Shown: positions 37,952 to 47,544, numbered from the stretch's first letter. The stretch: 64,000 nucleotides of DNA from Flavobacterium xueshanense (GCF_900112975.1 NZ_FONQ01000009.1:80620-144619); one strand, 5' to 3'. The notes: a model not told the origin generated them from the sequence alone. Numbers and translations are program-made.

Positions 37952-40585
37952 ATGAAAATAATAGAGATTAAGGTGATGCGTGGAGCCAATTACTGGTCTG
38001 GAAACAGGAAAAAACTTATTGTTATGAAACTTGACATTGGAGAGTGGGAGCAACGGCCTACAAACACGATTGGAGGTTTTGGCGAAGTATTGGAACAACT
38101 GTTGCCGTTTTTAAAAAGTCGCAAATGTTCAGAAGGAATTGAAAACAGTTTTTTAGAACGTGTAAAAACAGGAATATTAGTCGGACATGTCGTAGAACAA
38201 GTAGCGCTTGAATTACAAAGCCTCGCGGGAATGGAGTGTGGTTTCGGACAAACGCTCTCTACCAATGTAAAGGGCATTTATCATGTTGTATTCTCATATG
38301 GTACTGAAAGAGCTGGGAAATATGCTGCCAAAGCTGCGGTTGATCTAGTGGAAAACCTGTTAATTGGATTGGAGTATAATGTGGACGTTGCTGTTCAAGA
38401 ATTGCAACTCTTGCACAATAGAGAAAAATTGGGTCCTAGTACGTTCGCCATTGTAAAAGAAGCGGAAAGCAGAAATATTCCTTACACCAGACTAAATGAT
38501 GATTCTCTATTGATGTTGGGACAGGGATGCAATCAAAAAATTATCCGCGCATCCGTTGCATCAACTACAAGCAGCATAGCAGTTGATATGGCTTGTGATA
38601 AAGATGCAACCCGCAACTTATTGTCCCAGTCATACATTCCCGTACCTAAAGGTATGCTAATAGATAATATAACTGAACTGGAAGAAGTTGTAAAAAAAAT
38701 TGGATTTTCGCTTGTGACCAAACCGGTAAATGGCAACCACGGCAGAGGAATTACCACACAAATAACAACTCTAGAAGAGGCACAAAAAGGTTTTTATGAT
38801 GCCCAAAAAATTTCAGGAAATGTAATAGTGGAGCGTTTTATTCCAGGTAATGACTACCGTTTTCTGGTTATAAATTACAAACTGGCAGCGGTAGCAAAAC
38901 GAACACCGGCTTTAGTGTTAGGCAATGGTATAGCAACTATTGAAGAACTGATTACTGAAACTAACAGTGATCCAAACAGAGGTGAAGGTCACCTAAAAGC
39001 ACTCACTAAAATAAAAATTGATGTGGCAACACAAGCCATTTTAGCGGCAAAAGGACTTAGACTGGATTCGGTTTTATCAATTGGAGAAATTTTATTTTTA
39101 AAAGATACTGCCAACTTAAGCTCGGGCGGAACAGCAACGGATATAACGGATTTGGTGCATCCACAGAATGTTTTTATGGCAGAACGTATTGCACGTCTGA
39201 TGAATTTGGACATTTGTGGTATTGATATAATGGCAGAAAATGTTGCTATTCCGATAACCGAAAAAAACGGAGCTGTGATTGAAGTAAATGCAGGTCCTGG
39301 TTTGAGAATGCACCTTTCTCCCACCAAAGGAATGGCAAGAAATGTGGCTGAGCCTTTAGTCAATATGCTTTTCCCTAATAATGCCAACGGACGTATTCCG
39401 GTTGTTGCTGTTTCAGGTACCAATGGAAAAACTACGGTTACACGATTGATTGCCCATCTGGCGCAAGCGGCAGGACATCATACAGGATATACGACAACGG
39501 ATGGAATTTATATCGATGGAAATGCAATTCGTTTAGGAGATTGTAGCGGACCCGGCGGTTCAGCTACCGTGCTTCGTGACCCACTTGTTGATTTTGCAGT
39601 GCTCGAATGTGCCAGAGGCGGAATACTTCGAGCCGGCCTTGGATTTGATAAATGCAACATAAGTGTGGTAACCAACGTTACTGAGGATCATTTGGGATTA
39701 AATGACATTGACACCATTGATCAATTGGCTCGGGTTAAAGCAGTGGTGGCGCAAAGTACCTTTGATAACGGAACTGCAATTCTGAATGGGGATGACGATT
39801 TGGTTTATCAAATGAAAAATACCCTCACTTGCACCATTGCATTATTCAGCATGGATGCCAATAATGAACGGATAAAAAAACATTGCAGTGACGGCGGATT
39901 AGCGGCTTTTATTGAAGATAATTATTTTGTCATAAGCAAAGGCGAATCGAAAATAAAAATAGCAGCAGTTGATCAAGTGCCCCTTACCTTTTCAGGTACC
40001 TGCGAGTTTATGATTAAAAATGTTTTGCCCGCTTTATTAGCGGCTTCAATAAGTAATTTTCCTATCGAAACAATTAAGGCTGCGCTTAATTCTTTTATCC
40101 CTTCACCAGCATTGACGCCTGGCAGAATGAATGTTTTCGAGTTTAAGAATTTCCGATTAATGATTGATTATGTTCATAATACGGACGGATACATTCAGAT
40201 GCAAAAATTTATGGAGCGAGTTGAAGCAACAAAAAAGACAGGAATAATTTCAGCCACCGGAGACCGTCGTGTCGAAGATATAAAAAAAATTGGCAGGTAT
40301 TCTGCTCAAATGTTTGATGAAATAATAATAAGACACGGAGACAACAGAGGACGAACGACAGAAGAACTAAGCACGATGCTTTCTGATGGTATTCGGGAAA
40401 TTGACAGCAACATTAAGATAAGTATCATTTCAAATGAAATAGAATCCGTACAATATGCCATCGATCATGCGCAAAGCGGTGAATTTATTTTTGTGTGTGT
40501 TGATGACATTCAAAATACGCTTGCCTATGTGCAACAACAAATAGAAAAAGAAAATGCAACGGTTAATTTAGTTCCGCAGTCCTGA
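37952..40585 (+). CDS. cphA: Cyanophycin synthetase
   Basis: An 877-residue enzyme that builds the aspartate-arginine storage polymer cyanophycin. The N-terminal domain starts MKIIEIKVMRGANYWSGNRKKL. An ATP-grasp domain (about 215-475) carries KPVNGNHGRGITTQI and EVNAGPGLRMHLSP and adds arginine-linked steps. A Mur-ligase-like domain (about 485-860) carries the P-loop VAVSGTNGKTTVTRLIAH, LECARGGILRAGLGF and the late LMIDYVHNTDGY and GDRRVEDIKKIGRYSA. Length matches known CphA (about 875). Cyanophycinase (cphB), often adjacent, is not in this window. Confidence 0.96.
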   Translation: MKIIEIKVMRGANYWSGNRKKLIVMKLDIGEWEQRPTNTIGGFGEVLEQLLPFLKSRKCSEGIENSFLERVKTGILVGHVVEQVALELQSLAGMECGFGQTLSTNVKGIYHVVFSYGTERAGKYAAKAAVDLVENLLIGLEYNVDVAVQELQLLHNREKLGPSTFAIVKEAESRNIPYTRLNDDSLLMLGQGCNQKIIRASVASTTSSIAVDMACDKDATRNLLSQSYIPVPKGMLIDNITELEEVVKKIGFSLVTKPVNGNHGRGITTQITTLEEAQKGFYDAQKISGNVIVERFIPGNDYRFLVINYKLAAVAKRTPALVLGNGIATIEELITETNSDPNRGEGHLKALTKIKIDVATQAILAAKGLRLDSVLSIGEILFLKDTANLSSGGTATDITDLVHPQNVFMAERIARLMNLDICGIDIMAENVAIPITEKNGAVIEVNAGPGLRMHLSPTKGMARNVAEPLVNMLFPNNANGRIPVVAVSGTNGKTTVTRLIAHLAQAAGHHTGYTTTDGIYIDGNAIRLGDCSGPGGSATVLRDPLVDFAVLECARGGILRAGLGFDKCNISVVTNVTEDHLGLNDIDTIDQLARVKAVVAQSTFDNGTAILNGDDDLVYQMKNTLTCTIALFSMDANNERIKKHCSDGGLAAFIEDNYFVISKGESKIKIAAVDQVPLTFSGTCEFMIKNVLPALLAASISNFPIETIKAALNSFIPSPALTPGRMNVFEFKNFRLMIDYVHNTDGYIQMQKFMERVEATKKTGIISATGDRRVEDIKKIGRYSAQMFDEIIIRHGDNRGRTTEELSTMLSDGIREIDSNIKISIISNEIESVQYAIDHAQSGEFIFVCVDDIQNTLAYVQQQIEKENATVNLVPQS

Positions 40586-40790
40586 TAGAAATAGTTTAGT
40601 TTCACATGCTAGCGGAAGCAACTGGAAGTACAAATAAAATAGAAACAGCTATTTCACTGCTGTACCAATTGTGATGCTTTACACCACTAAATTTGTGTTG
40701 TGGTTCTGTTTTAAAGAAGAGCACTTCAAATGTTTATCAAAAACGAAAAGACCATATTTAACAATTTTTAAATAATATCAACTCTATAAA

Positions 40791-41702
40791 ATGAAAAAAA
40801 AATTAATACCATTGTTATTTTTATTACTGCCTTTTTTATGCAGTGCGCAAGAATACATTGATCTGTTTTCCATCAATTATGGGAAATCGCAAAAAACAAC
40901 TTTCGAAAATTCATCCATTAAAACCGACATAACTACGTTTCAAACGAATCTTATTTTACCAATTGTTTTAAATGAAAAATATATTGCTGTTACTGGTGTG
41001 AATTTCAGCAGCTACAAATTACAATTGTTTCCTAATTCTGAAAAAAATCATTTACACTCAACAAATTTAAGAGCGGGTTTGACTGTAAAACATTCCGAAC
41101 ACTGGAGCGGAATATACCTTTTTCTGCCAAAAGTGGCATCTGATTATATCAATCTCAGCAGTGAAGATATTTATCTGGGCGGATTGGCTTTATTAAAATA
41201 TAAAAGAAACGAAAGTTTTGGTTATGGTTTGGGGGTTTACGGCAGCAGTGAAGCTTACGGTATGTCCGTAGTTCCCATTGTTACTTTCTATTACCATAGT
41301 TTGAATAAACGTTTTGAAATAAATGCCTTTATGCCAAATGACGCTGACATCAATTATAGTTTGACTGATAAAACTAAAGTAGGCGTGGACTTTCTGGGTC
41401 ATGGAAACAGTTACAAACTGACTACTGATAACGTTCGTTCGAATTATGTCGAAAATAATTCGATAGATTTTTCCACTTACGTACAAAGAAGCGTTCTGGA
41501 CAAAAAAATTCTTTTACGTCTAAAAATGGGCTATTCTTTAAACCAGTTTAGAGTGTATCCAATAGATCAAAAACTTGATTTACAAATTCTAGCGTTAAAA
41601 TTTGGGGATAACCGAACCCTAGTATTAGAAAACAAATCAAATACACTCCTTTTGAAGTTGGAAGCTATTTATCGCTTTGATTTGAGTAACGTTAAAAAAT
41701 AA
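40791..41702 (+). CDS. DUF6268-type outer-membrane protein
   Basis: A 303-residue protein with a signal peptide (MKKKLIPLLFLLLPFLCSAQ) and strand-rich beta-barrel-like sequence (NLRAGLTVKHSEHWSGIYLFLPK, GYGLGVYGSSEAYGMSVVPIVTFYY, LRLKMGYSLNQFRVY), ending in LEAIYRFDLSNVKK. It resembles the DUF6268 group of Bacteroidota outer-membrane proteins, whose function is unknown. A broken second copy of its 3' half lies at 35099-35487, showing a past duplication. Confidence 0.75.
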   Translation: MKKKLIPLLFLLLPFLCSAQEYIDLFSINYGKSQKTTFENSSIKTDITTFQTNLILPIVLNEKYIAVTGVNFSSYKLQLFPNSEKNHLHSTNLRAGLTVKHSEHWSGIYLFLPKVASDYINLSSEDIYLGGLALLKYKRNESFGYGLGVYGSSEAYGMSVVPIVTFYYHSLNKRFEINAFMPNDADINYSLTDKTKVGVDFLGHGNSYKLTTDNVRSNYVENNSIDFSTYVQRSVLDKKILLRLKMGYSLNQFRVYPIDQKLDLQILALKFGDNRTLVLENKSNTLLLKLEAIYRFDLSNVKK

Positions 41703-42233
41703 GTCGAATCACGAAAATGTGTTTACGGTGCGCAGTTGAATTTATTATTAAAAGATAACTAATCTACCCGTTAAGTATATTTCAATTTGTTTAATTTTTT
41801 AACCACATACAAACATAAATTTTAAAATTTGGAAGGCGTTTTACTTTTTTTAAAAAAACCATAGCTGTGTGAATGCGAGAATTGTGCTATCTAACCCTTT
41901 TTTTCTATGTTTTTATGTGGTTCAATTTTTTATTGAAGATTAATTGAAATTTGTATTACTTACTCCCAACGGGTTAAAGTTGTGATTTTGTCATTCCTAA
42001 CGAGTAGGAATCAAATAATAGATTCACAAAGTGAGATTTCTCGTTGATCGAAATGACAAAATCAATCAATACTAAAGATACAATTTGTAACTTATAATAC
42101 TTAAATCTATTTAGAGCTAACGAGTTATAAAACGATATTTTACACACCAAAAAAAACTTTAATTATATCCAGTGGGTTACGGAGCAATAAAATTCATCAC
42201 TGATTTATTTACCGCGATGCGTATTTTGATGTA
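41703..42233. other. Intergenic region containing a dispersed repeat
   Basis: No gene is seen. The region between the convergent DUF6268 and kinase genes holds the inverted-repeat element at 41984-42063 and otherwise AT-rich sequence. Confidence 0.5.
41984..42063 (-). repeat. Dispersed ~80-bp inverted-repeat element (GTCATTTCG type), copy 2
   Basis: The reverse complement matches the element at 7996-8074: GATTTTGTCATTTCGA, AACGAGAAATC, TGTGAAT, GATTCC and a terminal GGAATGACAAAATC in the same order. It is in the opposite orientation to copy 1. Confidence 0.75.
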
Positions 42234-43418
42234 TTATTCAGTCTCTGCTTTTTCCGAAATATCCTTCTTATCGGAAGGTTTATTGAGGGGTAAGGTAAAA
42301 TAAAAAGTAGATCCTTTACCTTCTTCACTTTCAACCCATATTTTTCCGTTATTTTTTTCTAAAAATCCTTTCACAAGCAATAGACCAATACCCGCTCCTT
42401 TATTTTCTTCTACCGCTTTTGAAAGTGCTTTAACCTGAGGAGTAAAAAGTTTATCCATTATTTCTTTTGACATACCCTTTCCTGAATCTTTTATTGCTAC
42501 AATCATCATGTCGTCACTTTGCTTTGCTGACAAGGTAATTTGGCCACCTTTATGCGAATGTTTAATCGCATTCGAAACTATATTTTGAAGAATAGAAAGC
42601 AACATTTTCTCATCGGCAAAAACGCTACAATTTTCTTCTATTTCATTGTGAAGATTTATGGTATTGATGGATGCGGTTTCTTTTAAAGACTCAAAAACTT
42701 TTTTTACATAATGAGTAAGTTCAATTTTTGACGGTACAAACGCTTCGGCAGCATACTTTATCCTTGTCCATTCTACCAGATAATCCAGCATGTTCAATTC
42801 GTTTACCGCCGCAATATGAAATTCTTTCAACAAATCTTTGGCTAAAATAGGATCAATTTTATCGAAATTTGTCTCCAAATATTGAGCACCTTGAATAATT
42901 CCTGCAAGTGGGCTTCTTAAATCGTGAGACAAAATCGCAAGTACACTTTCCTTGTGGGCATTAAGATCTTCCAGCTCTTTTGCATATTTTTTAATTGAGT
43001 CTTCGGACTCTTTTTTGGCAGTGATGTCGCGCAATATTTTTACAAATCCTATGACTGCATCATCTTCGTCTTTCAATGGGAATACCAATCCATCTGCAAA
43101 AAACGTTTTTCCGTCCTTGCATAAGTGCCATCTTACATCTACAGATCGTCCTTCTTTTAGAGCAATATCAATTTCCCTTTGCGGAATTCCAGCTTTTTTA
43201 TCTTCTTTCGTAAAAATAGTTTCAAATGGTTTACCCATGATTTCATCTGTTTCATATTGAAATATATGTGTTGCCCCGGAATTCCAACTGTTAATATTTA
43301 AATCTGTATCAACCGTAAAAATGGAATAGTCCAGTAAACTATCAATTATTTGGCTATAAAATTCTGCTGTAGGAACGTATTGTTCCTTAAGACCTTTCGT
43401 AGTTTTTGCTGTAGACAT
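42234..43418 (-). CDS. PAS domain sensor histidine kinase
   Basis: A 394-residue protein without membrane segments. A PAS domain with PAC tail (about 20-140, including LNINSWNSGATHIFQYETDEIMGKPFETIF and GFVKILRDITAKKESE) is followed by HisKA (about 160-225, VLAILSHDLRSPLAGIIQGAQYL) and HATPase (about 265-385: N box MLLSILQNIVSNAIKHS, G1 DSGKGMSKE, G2 GAGIGLLLVKGFLEKN). No response regulator is adjacent, only decayed ones in this island. The start MSTAKTTKG is preferred over an upstream TTG. A broken paralogue lies at 32410-33102. Confidence 0.92.
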   Translation of the reverse strand: MSTAKTTKGLKEQYVPTAEFYSQIIDSLLDYSIFTVDTDLNINSWNSGATHIFQYETDEIMGKPFETIFTKEDKKAGIPQREIDIALKEGRSVDVRWHLCKDGKTFFADGLVFPLKDEDDAVIGFVKILRDITAKKESEDSIKKYAKELEDLNAHKESVLAILSHDLRSPLAGIIQGAQYLETNFDKIDPILAKDLLKEFHIAAVNELNMLDYLVEWTRIKYAAEAFVPSKIELTHYVKKVFESLKETASINTINLHNEIEENCSVFADEKMLLSILQNIVSNAIKHSHKGGQITLSAKQSDDMMIVAIKDSGKGMSKEIMDKLFTPQVKALSKAVEENKGAGIGLLLVKGFLEKNNGKIWVESEEGKGSTFYFTLPLNKPSDKKDISEKAETE

Positions 43419-43913
43419 TTTTTTTGGATTTAAAAATACTGTATGAAGAATCAAGGCGCAAATATCTTTTTTTCACCATAAAATGTGTTATATAATTATT
43501 TTTATTTGTTGCAAAATTTAATGATAAGTTTTAGAATATTTACATAAAAGCGTAATTGCTAACGGACCAGCTCCAACTTTTTTTTTCATGGATAGATTTT
43601 TGCCAATCCGAAAGAGCAACTTTTGTTTTTAATAAAAACTACTTTATATCATCCTTTTATTAGTATCCAAATCAATGATGCGAGAGACGCTAATCCAGGC
43701 TAGAAATGGATGGGAACTGACTAAATGTTCTGTGATAAAAAAGAAAATTTTCTTTTACTCAACGAATATTGTAGAATTTCTAATGCTAATCAACTAAAAA
43801 ATATTTCTAATTTACAAGGCGATTTTTTAATTGAAATTTGATATTAATCTAGTAAATAGGTACTTAGAAGTAAGCAAAATATATTTTTCGCTTTAAAATT
43901 TCATTTTACCATT
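43419..43913. other. Noncoding stretch before the kdp remnants
   Basis: No gene is seen. A short open run near 43735-43850 (ENFLLLNEYCRISNANQLK) has no recognised match and no start. The sequence may include decayed DNA. Confidence 0.4.
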
Positions 43914-44035
43914 TTGAAAAACATTCTCATTATTGACGACGCAAAAAAACTTCGCGGACATCTCGCTAAAATTGTAAAATCTGAAGAATTTGAAGTTTTG
44001 AAGCATCGAATTTAAAAGGCTCACTTAAAAAAAAT
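43914..44035 (+). pseudogene. Truncated NtrC-type response regulator, N-terminus only
   Basis: The frame from TTG reads KNILIIDDAKKLRGHLAKIV then KSEEFEVLK, the first beta-alpha-beta of a receiver domain with its acidic pair. A frameshift follows, after which ASNLKGSLKK continues the match to the second helix. The rest of the regulator, including the AAA+ and DNA-binding domains, is gone. In Bacteroidota a sigma-54-type regulator often precedes kdpFABC, which fits this position. Confidence 0.75.
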
Positions 44036-44142
44036 GGGGAGAAGTCTTAAATTTGGATAAAAAAATAAATGGATTTTTCAATATTTCCTTTTTTTCTACT
44101 TGAAGGATTATTATCTTATTTTGACATTGTTGATTTCAATGA

Positions 44143-44211
44143 ATTGGGGGATTGATTATTCCATTTATCGGAATCAAATTAATCAATTTGGTCGTAGCAT
44201 TATTCATGTAA
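44143..44211 (+). pseudogene. kdpB: kdpB 3'-terminal fragment
   Basis: The frame reads IGGLIIPFIGIKLINLVVAL then FM and stop, which is the last transmembrane helix and end of KdpB. It lies 51 bases before kdpC, its normal place. An in-frame TGA precedes it. The body of kdpB and all of kdpFA are missing here; the middle of a kdpB is at 29886-30338. Confidence 0.8.
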
Positions 44212-44262
44212 AACCATACCTAATCGATTTTTAAAATGGGTTAGGTTTAAAAAAATAAAGAA

Positions 44263-44817
44263 ATGAAAAATATATTTTCAATACTTAAATTCACACTATT
44301 TATGGTGGTGTTGTTAGCTGTCATTTACCCAATGGCGATTTTCGGAATAGCACAGCTTGTTCCAAACAACGGAAAAGGAGAAACGGTTACTGTAAACGGA
44401 AAAGTAGTGGGTTACCAAAAAATTGGATAGAAATTCGATAAATCAAACTACTTTTGGGGAAGGCCTTTTGCTGTGGATTACAACGCTGCAGGAAGTGCGG
44501 GAAGCAACAAAGGACCTAATAATGCGGAATATTTGGCTTTAGTTCAAAAAAGAATTGATACTTTTTTAATGGTTCATCCATATCTGAAAAAAGGAGAAAT
44601 TCCATCGGATATGGTGACGGCTTCGGGAAGTGGCTTAGATCCAAATATTTCACCGCAAGGAGCGTTGATTCAGGTGAAACGAGTGGCAGCAGCAAGAAAC
44701 TTGCCGGAAGAAAAAGTAAAAGCTTTGGTGGAAACCAAAATCAATAATCCTGCAATAATAGGGACATCAACTGTAAATGTTTTAAAGTTGAATGTCGCTT
44801 TGGATGAGTTAAAATAA
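44263..44817 (+). pseudogene. kdpC: kdpC with one in-frame stop
   Basis: KdpC is the periplasm-facing chaperone-like subunit of the Kdp potassium pump. The whole gene is present in one frame (184 codons): an N-terminal transmembrane helix (TLFMVVLLAVIYPMAIFGIA), SNYFWGRPFAVDYNAAGSAGSNKGPNN, then ASGSGLDPNISPQGALIQVKRVA and the end. A TAG at codon 56 (44428-44430) interrupts it after YQKIG, most likely a mutated CAG. With kdpA absent and kdpB broken, it is not expected to work even if read through. Confidence 0.92.
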
Positions 44818-44836
44818 AAATAATAATTAACATTTT

Positions 44837-44869
44837 AAGCCTTTCAGGGTTAAAAACCCTGAAAGGCTT
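44837..44869. repeat. Perfect 15-bp hairpin between kdpC and the porin gene
   Basis: AAGCCTTTCAGGGTT (44837-44851) and its exact reverse complement (44855-44869) enclose AAA. There is no T run, and it lies within an ancestral operon, so it is more likely an intergenic palindromic repeat than a terminator. Confidence 0.7.
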
Positions 44870-44885
44870 GTAATAATCGGCAAAA

Positions 44886-45968
44886 ATGAAAATAATAATA
44901 ATTACAGCATTACTAGCTTTTGCAGGTACAACAATTAATGCTCAGGAAGTGGAGAAAGAAAAAAGTCCTTTTACGTTTTCGGGTTATATAGAAACGTATT
45001 ACAGTTATGATTTTGGCAAACCCGACAATCATGTAAGGCCAGGATTTATTTACAGTCATAACAAACATAATGAAGTCAATTTGAATTTAGGATTGGCAAA
45101 AGTGAATTATGCCAAGGACAATATTCGTGGGAATTTTGCACTCATGGCCGGAACGTATGCCCAATACAATCTGGCTGCCGAACCGGATTTGTTGCAAAAT
45201 GTGTATGAAGGCAATATTGGAGTGAAAATATCGACAACTCATAATCTTTGGGTTGATGCGGGAATTATGCCTTCGCACATTGGGTTTGAAAGCGCAATTG
45301 GTAAAGATTGTATGGCTTTGACCAGAAGTATTTTGGCTGATAATTCACCGTATTATGAAACGGGAGTAAAAATTGGGTATACTTCAAAAAGTGAGAAATG
45401 GTATTTGTCAGCGATGTATCTGAACGGATGGCAACGCATCCAGAAAATTGAAGGCAATCAAACCCCCGCTTTTGGGACGCAAGTGACTTTCAAACCTTCC
45501 TCTTCAGTGGCTTTGAACTGGAGTACTTATGTGGGGAATGAACAACCGGATACGGAAAAAAAATGGCGTTATTTCAATAATTTTTACGCATTGCTAAAAG
45601 TGTCTGAAAAAGTAAATATTCATACCGGTTTTGATATCGGAGCGCAACAAACTGCAGTCAAAAGTGATCAATATTATGTTTGGTTTTCACCTGTTTTAAT
45701 TGCACAATACAAACCTACCGCTAAAATTCAATTGGCAGCAAGAGGCGAATATTATGCAGATGAAAAAGGGGTAATCATCGCCACAAGAACACCAAACGGA
45801 TTTAAAACCTATGGTTTCTCGGCTAACTTTGATTATTTACCGGCTGATAATATCATGTTTAGATTAGAGGCGAGAACATTAAATAGCGAAGACGATATTT
45901 TTCTGACAGACAATTTGCCAAACAATCAAAATGTGTTTTTAACTACAGCATTGGCAATTTCATTTTAA
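44886..45968 (+). CDS. Kdp-associated outer-membrane porin (BBP2/OmpL-like)
   Basis: A 360-residue outer-membrane protein with a signal peptide (MKIIIITALLAFAGTTINAQ). FTFSGYIETYYSYDFGKPDNHVRPGFIYSHNKHNEVNLNLGLAKVNY is the characteristic opening of the beta-barrel porin-2 family, and PSHIGFESAIGKDCMALTRSILADNSPYYETGVKIGY follows. It ends in an aromatic strand (NVFLTTALAISF). In Bacteroidota this gene commonly sits between kdpC and kdpD, suggesting a role in potassium passage across the outer membrane. It is the only intact member of the kdp cluster here. Confidence 0.87.
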   Translation: MKIIIITALLAFAGTTINAQEVEKEKSPFTFSGYIETYYSYDFGKPDNHVRPGFIYSHNKHNEVNLNLGLAKVNYAKDNIRGNFALMAGTYAQYNLAAEPDLLQNVYEGNIGVKISTTHNLWVDAGIMPSHIGFESAIGKDCMALTRSILADNSPYYETGVKIGYTSKSEKWYLSAMYLNGWQRIQKIEGNQTPAFGTQVTFKPSSSVALNWSTYVGNEQPDTEKKWRYFNNFYALLKVSEKVNIHTGFDIGAQQTAVKSDQYYVWFSPVLIAQYKPTAKIQLAARGEYYADEKGVIIATRTPNGFKTYGFSANFDYLPADNIMFRLEARTLNSEDDIFLTDNLPNNQNVFLTTALAISF

Positions 45969-46001
45969 TTATTTCCTAAAATATATAATCCTACATCTAA
46001 A

Positions 46002-46384
46002 TTGGACAATGAAAAAGAAAATAATGTTAAACACTTTCTTGATTTAATTCAGAAGTCACGAAAAGGAAAGTTTAAAATTTACATTGGTATGTTTTGTATG
46101 TAGAAACACCAAAAGAAAGCAGCGACAAAATTGCACTCGACAAACAACGACATCTGATAAATAATTTCAAATTAACTACACAGCTGGGTGCTGAAGTGAT
46201 TAGAATGGAAAGCAAACATATTACGAATGCTATTTTAGAGGTCGTCGCCCAAAAGCAAATTACCACCGTTTGTATCGGGAAACCGCATTTGAGTTTATTT
46301 AAAGTAATTTTATCGACAACTGTTTTTAATAAATTGCTTAACAGCTTGTCGTCATCCAATATTGATCTTGTAATACTATCTTAA
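46002..46384 (+). pseudogene. kdpD: kdpD with a large internal deletion
   Basis: The frame from TTG at 46002 reads DNEKENNVKHFLDLIQKSRK then GKFKIYIGM, the start of KdpD before the Walker A loop. It then jumps frame at about 46090 to YVETPKESSDKIALDKQRHL... IRMESKHITNAILEVVAQKQ ... TVCIGKPHLSLFKVIL, the universal-stress-protein-like part that ends the short Bacteroidota KdpD. The sensor's ATP-binding core is deleted. The stop is two bases before the next kinase start, consistent with an ancestral operon. Confidence 0.85.
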
Positions 46385-46385
46385 A

Positions 46386-47544
46386 ATGAAAATTAAAACA
46401 AAATTAAACCTAGGCGTTGGCTTGCTTTTTCTAATAATAATAATTCTTTCATTAGTTGCTTCTTTTTATGTTTTTTCTATAAAAAAAGATTCCGAAAATA
46501 TTCTGAAGGCCAATTACAACACATTAGAATATTCTCAAAATATGTTGCTTTCTTTGGATGAAATGAATGCTGACAAAGAAAAAGCAATTGTAGTGTTTGA
46601 AACAAATCTCATAAAACAAATTGCCAATATCACTGAAGCTGGCGAGGATAACGCAACTTATAATTTGAAGAAAGTTTTTAATTTTTTGAAAAAAAACAAG
46701 ACAGACGAAACCCTAAAAAGTCAAATTCGTCAGGACATTTTCGAGATTATGAAACTGAATATGAATGCGATTAACCAAAAAAATCGATATTGCCGAACAC
46801 ACGGCATAGACGGCTAATTTTTAGATCGCTATTACCGGAACACTTTGTTTTCTGATTGCTTTTAATCTTCTGGTGAATTTGCCCAACAATTTTGCCAACC
46901 CGATAAAAGAGCTTACGGCCAGTATCAAGGAAATAGCCAATAAAAACTATTCGCAACGCGTGCACTTTATGAATCACAATGAGTTTGGAGATCTGGCCAA
47001 ATCGTTCAACACCATGGCAGAAAAACTGCAGGAATATAACAATAGTAATTTGTACAAACTGTCATTTGAAAAGAAAAGACTAGAAACCTTAATCAACAAT
47101 ATGCACGACCCAATTGTCGGGTTAGATAATCAGGGTTTAATTTTATTTGCCAATGATGAAGCTTTGAAAATAATTGGATTAAAAACGGAGGAAGTGATTG
47201 GAAAACTTACAGCAACACTCGCTCTGACAAATGATTTGATGAAATCGTTAATCGTCAGCGATTTTCAAAACGAAAGTAGAAAAGCACTTCCAATGAAAAT
47301 TTTTGCAGATGGAAAAGAAAGTTATTTCGAGAAAGAGATCGTAAATATTACTATTAAACCAACAGGAGAAGATCAAACTATTGATATTGGCAATGTTATT
47401 ATTTTGAGAAATATTACTGTTATTTTAGGATTGGACGATGCAAATCCTGTAACAAGCATTTTACCCATAGAATGTAATAAAAGAATAATTTTATTGATTT
47501 TCAGACTGTCGAGAATTGATTTAATATTAAGAGACATTTGCTAA
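46386..47544 (+). pseudogene. Kdp-linked histidine kinase, broken and truncated
   Basis: It starts MKIKTKLNLGVGLLFLIIII with a transmembrane helix and periplasmic sensor. A frame change near 46775 (an A run) leads into a second frame containing two in-frame TAG codons (46804, 46819), then a membrane helix, HAMP (NPIKELTASIKEIANKNYSQRVHF) and PAS (FEKKRLETLINNMHDPIVGLDNQGLILFANDEA). Homology ends near 47440 just before the HisKA domain, and the remaining codons are unrelated. It has no catalytic domain. The junction abuts the broken hydrolase on the other strand. Confidence 0.85.
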
